From Paracentrotus lividus (taxonomy: Eukaryota; Echinodermata; Echinoidea; Camarodonta; Echinidae): a DNA stretch of 64,000 nucleotides. Where the stretch lies: the NCBI GenBank assembly GCA_940671915.1, contig CALNVZ010001721.1:43897888-43961887 (forward strand), in the 5' to 3' direction. Positions 13,901 to 28,700 of this stretch are shown here, piece after piece. The notes beneath the pieces were generated by a model. It made no database searches and was not told where the DNA came from. It saw nothing but the letters and a program-made list of their open reading frames with translations. Both the position numbers and the translations under genes were made by a program. How positions within the stretch are numbered: the first letter of the stretch is position 1; each line of letters begins with the position of its first letter.

Positions 13901-16670
13901 TGTCACATAAAAAAAGGGCGACTTGGGGGCGAGTTCCCAATGCATGGCTATGTTATTTAGTTTTTAAAGCATAATGATGATATTCGGAGACATTCCAACC
14001 ATTTTATAGGCATTTAAATGGTCAACTGAATGAAAATTATCAAAATCATTTAAATATGCTTGGTGTTCTAATAATTTTGGCCATTACTGTAATTATCCGT
14101 CATCTAGGAAGATGACTATGCATTGGCCATATTGTACAGGAATTTGATCTGACATGGCTTTCGATTTGACACAAGTGACAGAACTCTTTCTTTTCTTTCC
14201 AATTTGTTATTCCTGTTAATAAAAAAATTCAGAATCTTAGCTTACTTTATCAGAGCGAACATTTATTTGAAAAATTTGTTGCTCGCCATAATCAAGAAAA
14301 CAAAGTGAAAAAACTGTGCAAAATACAAAAAGTCTATGGCCGCGTTCGCTTTGAGTAGAGTAATAGCGCCCTCTTTCCCTTAAGTTTACAACTAGAATTG
14401 ATATGAGCTGGGAAGCCATTGTTCTCTAAACCGATTCACATTTCTTCCCTTTATCCGCTCCTCCACATTTCTAGCATATGCCTGGCTGATGATTAATTGT
14501 TATATGGTTCATTTGAGCGACCGGCCTGCTCAAGTCAATCAATTTAATTATATTAACGACTTTATCAACGACGCCTGTGATCAAGGACTTTTCGTAGCTT
14601 TTCAGTTAAGTGCATTTAACCATTAATTGTAAATTAATTGGTATTATTCATACGGCAAATTGTCACTTTATAAATTTAAATTTGACAGCCTCTTCCATTA
14701 TTAGTGCCGGATAATGGCTGTTTATTGCCCACTATAAACAGGATAATCGAATCGCAAACACTTTTTAAACTTCTTTACCTTGAACATGTTTGGAGCAGTT
14801 ATCAAAATGGTATAAAAAATAATTTTTTTTTTAAATTTAAAAAAATGAAAAAATGAAATAAAAGGAAGGTTATAATGTCATAAAGCTGACTGGGTATAGA
14901 ACGTACGTGTTATGTCAGAACACTGATGTCATTCTGCCATCTCCATGTCCAGTTACGGATCCAGACGGGGGCGCAGGGGATGCGCGCCCCCTATAATTTG
15001 AAAATCGCTCATTGGACGTCCATGTTAAAATCCAAAATCTAAAATCCGCCCACCCCCTATCCTGAAATCCTGGATCCGCCACTGATGTCTATCTTCAAAT
15101 AATGGATTCTATTCAATATAGGCCTAGCATGTGTTTACTAATTATGACTTTCAAACGTGTATAAACATTTTTGGGGTTCATTACTTGTGGAGTGCCTCAT
15201 GCATTGATAAATGAAATTAGTTAATGTATACATTTTTCTCGAAATTAAAGAAATGCTCCATGCCTGAATGTAACCAGGACTGGTTCCGAAACACATTAAA
15301 CAATGCCCCAAGTTAATGTAGATTNNNNNNNNNNNNNNNNNNNNNNNNNNNNNNNNNNNNNNNNNNNNNNNNNNNNNNNNNNNTGCATTTCATATTGAAA
15401 TTTCAGCCAAAACTGCAAAAACCGTATGATTCACATTTATTTTTGCATGTTTATCTTTTTTCGAATATGATTTGATTCATACTTCTATTTCGCAGATAAA
15501 TATATAGGATTAAAGTTTATTATGTCTAAGTGGAGCATATTAATAGAGAAATTATAAATTGAAACTTATGAGACATCATAATTCCAAGTATTTGTGTAAC
15601 TTTATCGTCAGGAAAGACGGCTTTTAAACGCTGATTAGTTTGAGAAGCTGAAGTACCGATACGCAACCAACCATGGACATGCGCAGCAATTTTGACATGG
15701 CGTCCGTTTCTATGACAACCTGACGTGTGTGTAAACATCCGAGGTTGAACTTGCTGCATTACGAAACCGAGAGGGAGAGAAAGGAGGGGTTGATCTAATT
15801 TTTTTAGCTGGATGATCAACTTCTTTATGACTCGCAAAATAGTTCGCCACGCATGAAGTGAAATTACACCGATAATTGATATTGGCCATCTAGTTAACTT
15901 AATTAGATCGTATAAGGATTACTCAAATATAGCATGCTAAGTTTCAAAAGGGTGTAAATGATATTTCATAAGTATTATAACGAGTTGAAAACGACTTTCT
16001 TTTTTCCTAGCACATATCTTCGTCTCTCATTAACAAAACTTAATAAAGATACATGTAGAATATTGGTATAATATGTTCTCTTTTGGAAGTCATGAATTAC
16101 ATAACATTTATACATTAACTAGACATTAAACAAGCACATATTTAATTGATAGTTAAGACGCTTGTGTAAGTTTTCTTCTATAACGAGCTACCCGAAAAAG
16201 ATTTTTAAGCTTCAAAATGCTTCATGCAGGGTCTGTTTCACCAAATTGTTCTTAAGTTACGAACAATTTAACGAACGAATAATGGTGATCAGTTATCATG
16301 CCAAATAATAAAGAATGTGATCAGTATAGCACACAAGAACATGTTCCAGTCATTCGTAGTCATTCGTAACTTTACGAACGACTTGGTGAAACACCACCCA
16401 GGTTATGATAAGGCCAAAAAAAAAAATGTTTGTTTGCCCTCCGCGACCGACCGTAAAATGGCAAAAATTTGGGTCGGGATTTTTATTTATTTTTTTTTTT
16501 CTTCAAAGACCTAAAAATTTGAAAAACTCACCATTTTCGACCGCGAAAATTAAAATTTTACCAGCTAGAAAGTTTAAATTTGTTTAAATAGTCGTGAGAT
16601 ATACTGAAGATACTTTAATATTCATGTTTCTTTTGTTCAGTCAAATATATATAGACGTAGTATTTTTGTT

Positions 16671-16706
<36 letters not shown>

Positions 16707-19700
16707 TCGACCGACCGACCGACCCTAATTTTTAATATTTCACTGGAGGGAAACAAACAATTTTTTTGGCCTAAGAAATACTGCGAACTCGATCAGGTCA
16801 ACTTATATCACAAATGATTAATAAACAATGCAATGCGATATTTGCAATTATATAGCGCTCATTACTTGATTATCACAGCGCCTTACGTAATATAATTATG
16901 CTGATCACTCAAATATTCATCAACTTATTGATCGTTCTCAGAAATTGAAATACAGTTATATACTCCCTAATCATATAATCATTTAGACGCATGAAGTTCT
17001 GAAACCGTGAGGGTCCTATTTCCTGTATTTTGTCCTCCTTGGAGCTAAAAAGTCATTAAACTCCATGTTAAAGTACATGAGTTAACTTAATACCCTTTTG
17101 GCACTCATGGAGCAGATGATCAATTATCATGTCCCCCTATTTGCATCCATGTAGATCAACGTACTTTTACATCGTTTTCCATATTGTCATTTTCCCGCGC
17201 AATCATCCCGTCATAAAAAGGGTGCATTTTTTGTCCTCTCGAGCGCAAGGGACCAATTATGGAAATTAAAATGACAAATGAAGCATTCACCAGACGATAG
17301 AGCCAGGGAGAGTTTAATTTCTATTAGAAATGTGGATCGGTGTTAGATTGGTTCCAAATGATTTCGTGAGCCTACTACTAAGTAATAGGATTTTAAATTC
17401 ATTTGAATACCTGTTGCGATTCACTTGTCGCGATCAAAAGTGGAAGATGGAATAAAGAGGTTCCAATCACTTTACTAAAGTCTACTTTGACCTTGTCGTT
17501 CATTGCTCTTTATACATGACAATACGATCGAGTTATACATATGACCGACTTTTGTCGATTAATTTTCTCCTCATTTCAGCTTTGAATTGTGTGAAATGAA
17601 ATCTTAAAATTGGTTGCTAAGTTTTGTATCGATATTTCCTCATCTACTTCCATGACTTCGGGGTTAGAACTTTAAAAATTACCTACATTAATCCATGATT
17701 TGGCTCAATTCAAAATGAAATTATAATCTCAACGTAAAGTAGACTTTGTTGTTTTGGTTGTTGTTAGTTTAATGATGTTTTAAAACCATTGTCTATTTTC
17801 TTTATTATACCGTTGTACATGACGTTCGTATAGCAATATGTAATTTATCACATTGAATTGAATTCATTGAATTCATTCTCATATTTTACACAATTACATA
17901 AATTTGTCATTTGGCAGTTGACAAAGCATTTAATTTGAATATATAATGAAAATGACCTATTCAGATGAATAGTCTAAAAAAAAATTGCCGATGGATATTT
18001 CAACACGCCGGAGTCTTGTATTGATCGTAATATTTACACATGCATCTTGAAGATTATTTACATTGTGCTCGATGCAAATTCAACGAATTAAACAAATGCT
18101 AAGTATATTAGAACTACAGTCCCTACATCTTGTGTACCTTTGACAAACGAATAGAAATGTATTGATTAAAAATTTAATAGAATAAGGTTTATTGAGTTTC
18201 TTTTACCTACATGTTCATATTTGATTAGAGCTATAGCTGAATTCATTTATCATGAATGCATTTTGACTATTGTATATACAAATTCAGTGCACGGTATACT
18301 AAACAACATTCATATAGTTTTCAAATTGATATCTCCATATACATTTGGTCTTATGCTGCAACTTTAACTGCATTCTATTTCGTAACTTTATAAATAGGTC
18401 TACACTTTCCATTTGATAATCTTACGAACTTTTAGAAACTCGCTCACTCGTAAAAAGGCAAGTGCTGCTCGTTGTTCCAAATGTTCTATTTTTTGATCCC
18501 CTTTCTTTCCTCTTCCTCACAGAATATTCTGCTAAACAATACGCCTTTGTTTCTATTTCCTTCATTCTTGAGGACGTTTTGCGAATAATAATTTTATCTC
18601 GACATGAGTGATGATAGAGTAGTAGGGGAACATATCAATTCTACTCCACGTGAAATGTAATCGAACGGTAAGAGCATTAAATCATTAACATAAAGACGCG
18701 TCCATTAATATTGAGGAGGAAGGAACGCAACATTACTCAATTATGAGTTTAGTGGAAAGTGCACGCCGCTGAAAAACAAAACCCACGCTAACGGCGGAAG
18801 CGACCGTATTGACATACTTGCATGCAATTATACTTGCGCACAACTCGACTAAGAAAACTTCCTGTCGGGTTAAAATGGAATTGTCAGTCGAAATCCGTTC
18901 GAGGAAATTAGTCCTGGACATGGATAAATAATTTGACTTTTACATGTTTTCGTAGTGTATGCTTGCAGCCCAGATTGGCGAAAAGACACTTTTGGCAGCC
19001 TTACACCCATTGTATGCTAAGTTCTGTAATCAGATTCTTTATATTCACATAGGATTGATGTTCCTAAGATTTATTTACCGATATAAATAGTGACCTTTGT
19101 ACATCTTGCGAGGCAGCCATCCCACATTCGTATGTTGCTGTATGCCGGTGAATATTGCACCATGAGTAAGTTCGTTTTGTGATAATTGTTCAAAGTGACA
19201 GGACTTTTTTTTAACCGTAAACGGTGAGTGAATGTACGCTTTTGGAAAGCTGAAGAATCAAGCTTTATAAAAAACGCCTTGATATCTAAGGTGTACTAAT
19301 TATCTGCGTAATCGAGGAAGATTACCCATATGCAGGCGCTAATTGAACTATTTGAGAGCAAATTAGGCCATATTGTACAGGATTTGATCTTACTAGGATT
19401 TCGATTGACACAAGTGACAGGACTTTTTTTCCCTTTTGCAATAGTAGTTTTATTTTTGAAAAATTCGGACTCTTAGAAACGTACTTATTTCAAGTTCTGA
19501 TCTTTCTTTGAAAAAGATCTACGTTGCTGCCAATCAAGAAAACAAGTGAAAAAACTGATGCCAAATAGCAAAAGTCTTATGGCCGCGTTCGCTTTGGTAG
19601 AGATGAATAGCGGCCACTCTTCCCCTTAAGTTTACAACTAGATGTTGCGGATGCACCCACTTTTGGACGTCTTGCATGTATGCCATAATGTATAGATGTG

Positions 19701-21128
19701 AGGGAAAATAGCTTCATTCTCCATCTCTTGCACGACCTAATAAGGCGGGTCACACCAATGAAAAACGACCCGGAGCGGACAGAAAACCGACAAAATATTA
19801 CACCATATACCAATATCGATGCCAAAGCTATGTCGGTTTACATGAATAGGTTTCATAAACGGAGATACTGACCAGCTTTTTCCTTTTAATCATGATACAT
19901 TAACTGATGGCAAATGAAAATTCATTGAGGCACATGATCATCTCCTCCGTTAATGAAAACTAATCTTCGAAATGCCTGCATTTTTAAATTATAGTTATAT
20001 AGCCCAACCAATGTCACGTATTGCCCTACAAACACGGATATTTGCCAACTTAAGATGCCTTGTGTTCTATCCCACTCCCGCGCCATAAACGCTAACGGAT
20101 AATTTCCGGACACCCCAATGTTAATTGCTGGCGCCACGGCTATGTACTGACAACGACCCTGCTCCAATTTGACTTGGAGTGGTTAATTCAATAGTTTAAC
20201 CAATTTCAAATACGGTTTGTCATTTAATTACAGACATATTCAATTCCGATCGATGTGTTCAGTTAGATTACACGCTGCTCGTCTATGAGGAGTCAAGGCC
20301 GAACCTAGCCGATTGGGCATCCTTTGGTGTCCGGGTGATGTGTTTTTGTGGAAATCAATGATTTGATGAGCTTTTGTCGTGTTTTTGTTCTCCATATACA
20401 ATTTTTAATGGAATATTTGTAATGATTGAGTTTCATATAAACAGTATTGCACGTATATTACAATGCAACATGAAACCGTTTCATACATATTTTCTCTCCA
20501 TTCTCTCTCTCTCTCTCTGTCTCTATCTCTTTCTCTTTCTCAGGCCTCTATGAATACTTTATCTGTATTACAAATTATCGGTATTGACCCACCCCTCTCC
20601 CTCTCTATTCATTTCTCTTCCCTTCCTTCTCTTTGATTTTTTCCTTCCCCCTCCTCTTTATGTTTGATATTGGTGTTTATTGAATCAAGTGATTTTCGCC
20701 TGTCCGAATTTACGGTCATGGCAATTCGATTTTTAAAGTATTTTCTGGAAATAATCGAATGAACTTATACACCATTGCAAACCGAATTGATTGCCTTATA
20801 CTCAGGACAGGCCTTACATAAACCTCGGGGCATTTCATCAAAGGACTTGTCTGATATTTTATCCGACAAATTTGCTCTCAGCCAATCAGATGCGAGCATT
20901 TAAGTGGCTTATAACAGTTTGTCGGATAAAACGTCCGACAAGTCCTATCATGAAACGCCCCCTGGTTTTTCTTCTTTGACACAAGTGTGGGTGGCGGATC
21001 CAGGCAGGAGAATCACACATTGAGCATGTTAATAACATTATGTCTAAAAAAAATTACATCATGCGTCCCTCATTATTATTACGATTTATTTCTGGTTTCA
21101 AAACGGAAACAGTTGTTTCATTTACAAG

Positions 21129-21162
<34 letters not shown>

Positions 21163-24100
21163 CAATGGCCCGTATTCACAAAGGTGGACTAAAGTTAAGC
21201 CGAGCTTAAATCTGACTAGCAAAAGGGGAGACAAACGTGTCTTCATTGCAATGATACTTACACGTTATAGTAACTGGATTCTGGAATCATGCTTTAGCGG
21301 TGTAGAAACTTTGGACTTATCATTCCCATGCAGTTTTTGATAGTTTAAGTAGGGGAGACGCGGGTATGGAAGTTACACGGGTCAGTTGTTACAGTTCTCA
21401 GTGCGCTAAGATGGAATATGAGAGGATGTGCTAACTGGCATCTATATACAGCTTACACATAGCTGTGATGAACTGCCGGTCGTGAGGTTTCTCCGTTGTT
21501 TTATTAAAAATAAACACAAAACGCCATTTTTTACAGCTTCAAAGTAAATTTTTTGACAAAAACTTGAATTGTAATAGCTCTTACTACTGAAGGCACATGA
21601 TGAATGTCTGGTATTGTAAATATAGTACATGTATGTCACTTAATAATACCCCTAGCCACTCCTGTAATTTCCGCTAATTACTGGCTACAGTTGACTTTCT
21701 GTTGTCTTAAATCACCCCATGCGGGTAGGTTGTTACAAACAACCTACCCCATGTGATTGCTAACAACTTACCCCCAAACTAACATCTACATATGTAAATT
21801 ACATTTTTGATCTCAATTTTTCAGGTGTTAATATTTTTACTTTTTCTATTATACTTTTTTCTATTTAGAGCTCTTACTTGATTCTACTGTTAACCGATGT
21901 CAAGAAACTAGAAAGTTGAAATCAAAGATATGGTATAAGAGATTTACATCTGTCAACTTACCCCTATGTTCTACATATTGTAACAACAATTGACCAGTAG
22001 GTGTAACAACCTACCCCGTATATGGGGTAGGTTGTTACAAAAAAATGTCTTCACTAATAAGCTGTATTAATTAGTGTTTAAATGTTTCTCAAGGGTATGT
22101 ATGCCTCAGGTTTTTGCCAACATAATTAGGCTAACTACAACCCAGATATGGAGTTTGGTGAGTTCTTTCATTAGAATTATCTGGCCCAAAAGGTGAATTT
22201 CTGTAAACGTTCCATACCCGGCTCCACCTACCCAAGATCCTGATAAATTGAACATTTCTTTCAGATCTGTCTCCCACTTTTGCCGAGCCATAATAGTTAT
22301 ACACACAATTTAAGCATAGCGCTTACTTTATGCCACCTTTGTAGAATACGGGCCTTTTGGGTCCGCTATCTGCGTTCTCAGTGCTACCACATTAACCTTT
22401 CCAATTCTTCGTATTTTTTATCTTGCTATTTATTGATCGCGACAACGAATTTGATGTGTATTTTCCTTTCAGACTTCAAGAGTGACTGCAGAAAATGGAA
22501 CAATCTCCATTGTAATAATCATAAATCGAAGGAGTAATCCAAGTCAATATAAAACGTTCCCAGCTTACATTATTCACTTTCCAACTCTGTTTCCTTCCAC
22601 CCCCCCCTCTCTCTCTCTCTCTATCACCATCTCTCACTCACTCTCCTATAGTTCATGTTTCTTTTTGTTTCTATCAAACCTTTTTAACGTATTATTTTCA
22701 TATAAATATGTAACCTTCCGCTGCTCAGCAAAGTGAGGAATCAATGAATTCTCTTCAGTTAGGCTAACAATGATTTGATTTCATTGCTATTTCATGTATA
22801 TAGGGTAACTTATTGTTATGACACGAATTATAGTTCTGACATAACTCACCAACAAACATGACAAAAAGGGGATCAATCATTCAAATATTAAAGTGTAACG
22901 AGTGAATGAGTTTGCAAGCACGTTCGGAAGCGTACTATTGATCCCATATGTCATGGTGCTTTTAACTTGATGAAACAAACATTATCACCCGAATACTTCC
23001 CGTCATTTGATAATTATCATCAGCATGCCATTACGCATTCGGAAAGACTCCCTTGATATTTACTCCCTTGACAATATTGCTCTGCAGGTTACCCTGCTGG
23101 AAAATAAATCAAGTCAATGACTGTGAAAATACTAATGCAAACTTGTCGACACTGTGAAAATGGGGCAACTCAACACAGTGTGAAAGATTCGGACACTGTG
23201 TTCGCAGAGTCAACTGTGTGGATTTGGCCAATTTTTTACAGTGTCGGTACTGGAAACAGTACAGCACAATGTGAACACACAGTGTCACAGTGTGGGACAC
23301 TGTTTTTTTTTCCGGAAGGGCAGGCTGTAAAGTCCATATCGAGGGATAATTTAACCCTGGACTTAACACTGTACCCGACCATAAAGCTAACTATATAATA
23401 CTTAACGATAAAACCAATTAATTTAAATCCTCATCCTAATACATCTTTTACGTAATAAAGCATGGAGAAAATGTCGCCGGAGAAATTGAAGTGTAGCCTC
23501 TGAAAATGTGTGCTTGTGTATATTTGTCATTCCTTTATTATCACAGTAAGCACGGTCTCTTTGCGGTCGGTATACAGAGACCAAGACACGGCGCTCGAAT
23601 TTAGACAAACACAAAAACAGAACAAGTTCCTAGGTTACACCATGGAAAATCGATTGCTCTTTCGCTTTCATTGATGACATCGTATGTTGGGAGAAAGGCT
23701 CCGGGGCCCCGTAACACAAAGGTTTGCAATCAATCGCAAAGTTGCAACAGCCAATCACGTTCATTGTTGCATGCGCTTTTTGTCCAAAATAATGACCAGT
23801 GACCAATGAGAATTGTTCTTTCAAATTTGCAATTGATCGCAATTCTTTGTGTTACGGGGCCCAGGACCACTAAAATTATCTGAATATAATTGATCCAGGG
23901 CCCCGAAACACAAAGGTTGGTGATCAATTGCAATTTTGAAAGAAGTATTCTTAACTGGTTGCATTTTTAACACAAGCTGGTTCGCGAACCACGAGTCTCG
24001 CCTGATGATTTCGCTATCAATAAAACACGCAATATGACCTTTTGACCCCAAGATGGTCTTTGATGTAACTTTGTAGGTACCATATATTTGGCAATACCTA

Positions 24101-25722
24101 ATTAACATTTATTCGAAGTTTAAACAAAATTTAGGCAAAAATAAAGAAATCAGGACATGTTTAAGAAAAGTCGACCTTTATTTGACCTTTTGACCCATAC
24201 ATGAACTTTGACCCCATCATCCTTATCAATACATATTTGGTATTACCCAAGTTTCATTTGTACCAAGTGTGAATACAAATGATGCAGAAATAAAGAAATG
24301 AGAGCAAGTTACACAAAAAACTAAAAACGTAACAGACCAACAGACCAACAGGAAAATTTATCACTAGGTCTCTGCCGAACTTCGTTCAGGCGAGACAAAA
24401 AAAAAAAAGCGCGGGTAACAACGATCTGAATAAGCTATTGCCATTTTGCGATTGATTGCAAACGTTTGTGTTATGGAGCCCACACGTGTTTGAACTTAAA
24501 TCTAAGTGAAGAGCATTATATATGTGTGGGATTTCATATTCATTATGTTCATATTTCATGAATCATATTAAAGGTAATGATTTTGCGATGATACATATAC
24601 ATGTATTACGATTTTTTGATAAAATGATTGAACTTTGAAAAAGATCAGCATTTCACACAATAATTCCACAGCATAATACACTTTTCATAGCTTATATCAA
24701 TATATAACGATGCTCTAATGATGTTTACATGTGTTTATTTTTTTTAATTTCTTTTTAATGAAATTATTGAACCTTAAAGAAAGATCACTATTTCATTTAA
24801 CAAGTCCACATCTTATGAAGATAACAAATGCGTCAAATTTGTTGCAAAAAAAAATAATAAATAAATAAATTTTGCTCATAGTATGCAATTGAATTCTATT
24901 TGCTGTCAACTGCATGAGGCAAAATACAAGAATTTTTTCAAAGGTAAAGAAAAATACATTTTCACTTTCCGACACATATACAGGCATAATCTATAAAATT
25001 AAAGCATGATTTCCCAACTCGAATCCTTATTTCATTATCAGATTATAAACCACTTTAACATTGCCTTATTTCAATTACGGCACCCTGGCCTGGGGTATTT
25101 TGAACCAAAACTTCAAATGAAAAAAAAATCTTATGTAATTTTGAAGTAAACTCACTACTTGCACAATATAATTTGAATATTAAATTATTTTTCATCATGC
25201 GAACACAAATAGTTGAGTAATACAATAATTTACACCTTCTTTTATTGAACGTTGTAAGAAATCCTATTCGGAAACGCAGTAATGAATTTCTCACGGCATG
25301 ATGGCGACAAAGGACAAAGTTGTTTTAAAATCCGCAATATCCAATCTCTCGTGAAATAACTAGATGAAAGTATAGCTCAAATGGATGCTGACAACATACA
25401 TGTACCTTTATTTTCGACTATTCTGATATAAATCATAACAAGCTTTCAAATTAATCAAGTATTACTTTTTGTTTTCTTTCCATTTCATTTCACCTCTCTA
25501 AATTCTCGTGGTTGACTTTGAAATAATAGCATTTCTTCCAAATTCCGATTGGATTGCTATTATATTGCTTCTTCCGATTAAATTTTGACTGGACTAACAA
25601 GACTTTATAAATAGAAACATAATTACAAGCCCTGAGAACTGATTAATTGACACATTACCATCTTTGTTTGAATACCGGGGACGATTCAACTTACAGAGTG
25701 TCTCAAGTAAATAGCTGCCAAC

Positions 25723-25772
<50 letters not shown>

Positions 25773-28700
25773 TCCCACATTTATATAAATTTTTGTTCTA
25801 ACTACTTAGAAAAGGACTATCCTGCAGGACCTAAACAAAATGAACTTAAGTTGGGCTGACGTCCAATCCCTCGCTGAAGACCGCAGAAAGTGGAATGTTT
25901 ATGTTGCTGCACAATGTTCCAAAAATAAAGTATGTATATACATATATGCCTGAATAAAAATGTGTACTATTCTGTTAGATTCCATCTACTAGTATTTCAT
26001 CTAATTTGATTTCGTTACCCCCATTCCACTGACAATCGGACTCTCATCTTGAGCTCATCTGATCCCCAAAATGTCAATATTGATGAGTTCCGATGAAATC
26101 TCAACCGAGGTGCCTGTTTTGGTGACCCTGATTTTTTTTATTATCCGCATGAAATCGGATGAAAGACTGGTATCTGCCCGATATCTGTCCGCCGTTTTCA
26201 TCGGCTTGTCCAATCCACGCATTTGCTTTCATATCAATTCTACTCCACGTGAAATGTAAATCTAACGTATGACATTAAATCTTAACATAAAGACGCGTCC
26301 ATTATTTGAGGAGGGGAAACGCAACATTACATTCATGAGTTTAGTGGAAATACAGCTGAGCGGCGCAGAAAATTATACGGCTCTACATTAATGTCAACAA
26401 AACCCGCGCTAACGGCGGGAAGCGACCGATTGACAACTGCATGCAATTATTACTTAGCGTACAAAAATTCGAAAACTTCCCTGTGGTAAAATGGTATTGT
26501 CAGTCGATCCGTTCGAGCAAATTACTCATGGACATGAAACAAATAATTGAACTTTTATCATAGTTTTCGTAGGTAGATGCTTCAGACCAGATTGGGGAAA
26601 AAGACATTTTGGCAAGCCTATAACACCATTGTGCTAAAGTTGTCATCAGAATCTTTATTTCACATAGATTGATGTTCCTAACGATTATTGATATAAATAG
26701 TGATCTTGTCATGTGATAATGTGATAATGTGATATGTGATAATGTTCAAAGTGACAGGACTTTTTTTAACCAATCGAAATGAATGTACCATATTTGGAAA
26801 GCTGAGAATTCAAGCTTTTTTAAAAACTGCTTGAACAGTAAGGTGTAATATAATTATGCGTAATCGAGGAAGATGACTATGCAGCGTATGAGCTATTTTG
26901 AGAGCAAAATTGGCCATATTGTACAGGAAATTTGATCTGCAAGCCTTTCGAATTGACGCGAGTGACAGAACTTTTTCTTTTCTTTCCAATTTTTTATTCC
27001 TGTTATTAAACAATTCAGAATATTAGCTTACTTAATCAGAGTGAACATTTATTTGAAAAAATTGTTGCTCGCCATAATCAAGAAAACAAAGTGAAAAAAA
27101 GACGTCGGACAGCTGAAAACAATAGAATCTTATACACACCGGACTGATTGACACATGTCCAATATTGACTCGAGGTCGAAAACGGAAATGGTGTCCGGTC
27201 AGTCAAATAGCGAATACCCCCATTCCACTGAGAATTTTGAAGCATCGTTCACTAATCGGACGCAATTTTTAATCCTTCTGGTTACCCACCGAGTGGTCTC
27301 ATGTCAAACTCTGATGGTCCGACGTGTGATTGTCGACTATCAGGTACTTGTCCGACGTGTTGGACGCGATCCGAAGAGGCAAAAAAGTCCGGTGAGGGAA
27401 CTAAGCTCATACCTTAGTTCGCTATCGGACTGACCGGACACCGTTTCCGTTTTCGACCTCGAGTCAATATTGGATATGTGTCAGTCAGTCCGATGTCTAT
27501 AATATTCTCTTGTTTTCAGCTGTCCGGCGTCTCTGGCCGACATCTGATTAAAATTGGGTGATCAGGTACTCGTCATATTTCAATTAGCGGTTTTTATTAA
27601 GTTTGCGAAAAGAAGAGTCGTTTTCAACCCGACTGTGGAATGTTTGTAGTATCGGGTGAATGTACGATCGAACTCCGAGTAGTGACTGATTAATTTGATT
27701 AGAGTTGGGCCCGTATCAGATGGATGTTGGAAGTGCCAGTTAAGAGTCAGTTAGCCCCCAAATTACCCTCCGAAAGCAAATGCATGGATTGGACAAGCCC
27801 ATGAAAACGGTGGACAGATATCGGGCAGATATCAGTCTTTCACCCGATTTCATGCGGATAATTAAAAAATCAGGGCACCAAAACAGTCTCCTCGGGTGAG
27901 ATTTCATCGGAACTCATCAAAATTGACATTTTGGGGATCAGATGAGCTCGAGATGACAGTCCGATTGTCAGTGGAATGGGGGTAGAACTAAGGCCTGAGC
28001 TTAGTTCCCTGACCGGACTATTTTGCCTCTGTGGATCGCGTCCAGCAGGTCGGACAAGTACCTGATAGTCGACAATCACACATCGGACCATCTGAGTTTG
28101 ACATGAGACCACTCGGTGGGTAACCAGAAGGATTAAACATTGCGTCCAATTAGTAACCGATGCTCCAAAATTCTCAGTGGAATGGGGGTATAATCAAAAG
28201 TTAAGCTTGATTTTGTGTCATGAGGATGTTTTCATCAAAGGATGGAATCATTAAAAATTACGCTTTGTATAGTTGATTTTTGTGTATCGCCACTCGTATA
28301 ATTTTATTTGGGACACATTGTATGTTTGCTTATCGACAATGACCACTAACGATGATGAATGAGTGAGAGAGGAAGGGCGGGTGAGTCTTTCGTTTGCCCT
28401 GGTGCACTTCCGGAAGAGGGCGTTAACTTGTGCCATGAGAGAAATTTTATACTTTCTATTTTGAAAGAGGCGAGGGAAGCTGCGCCGAATATCTTTTAAG
28501 TATTGACCCCAAATTAAGAAAATTGCGATTTATATTTTAGTAAGTATTAAAGGGGAAACCAACTCAAGGAGAGAATCAACCTTACAGGAAAGAGGAAAAT
28601 GAGAGGAGCAATCTAAAAAAAGTTTCATCAAAATCGGTTATAAAATAAGAGAGTTATGGAAGTTTGAAAAGTCTAGTTGTTCCTTCTATGGGGATCCTCA

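Larger units (their letters stand above)
11607..14405 (+). mobile_element. Family R element, copy A, with two nested insertions
   Basis: Begins CATATCAATTCTACTCC and ends in the complement of CATATCAATTCTAGTT, so it has terminal inverted repeats. The body is about 0.95 kb and is interrupted by elements at 12181-13027 and 13093-14089; removing both gives a sequence collinear with the copies at 18632-19655 and 26230-27099. No coherent transposase ORF. Superfamily not assigned. Confidence 0.75.

Noticed and set aside
11607-14405. Family R as a Helitron (CTAG-like word near the right end, possible hairpin)
   Set aside because: The copies share bases outside the supposed TC start, and copy A shows matching inverted ends, which Helitrons lack.
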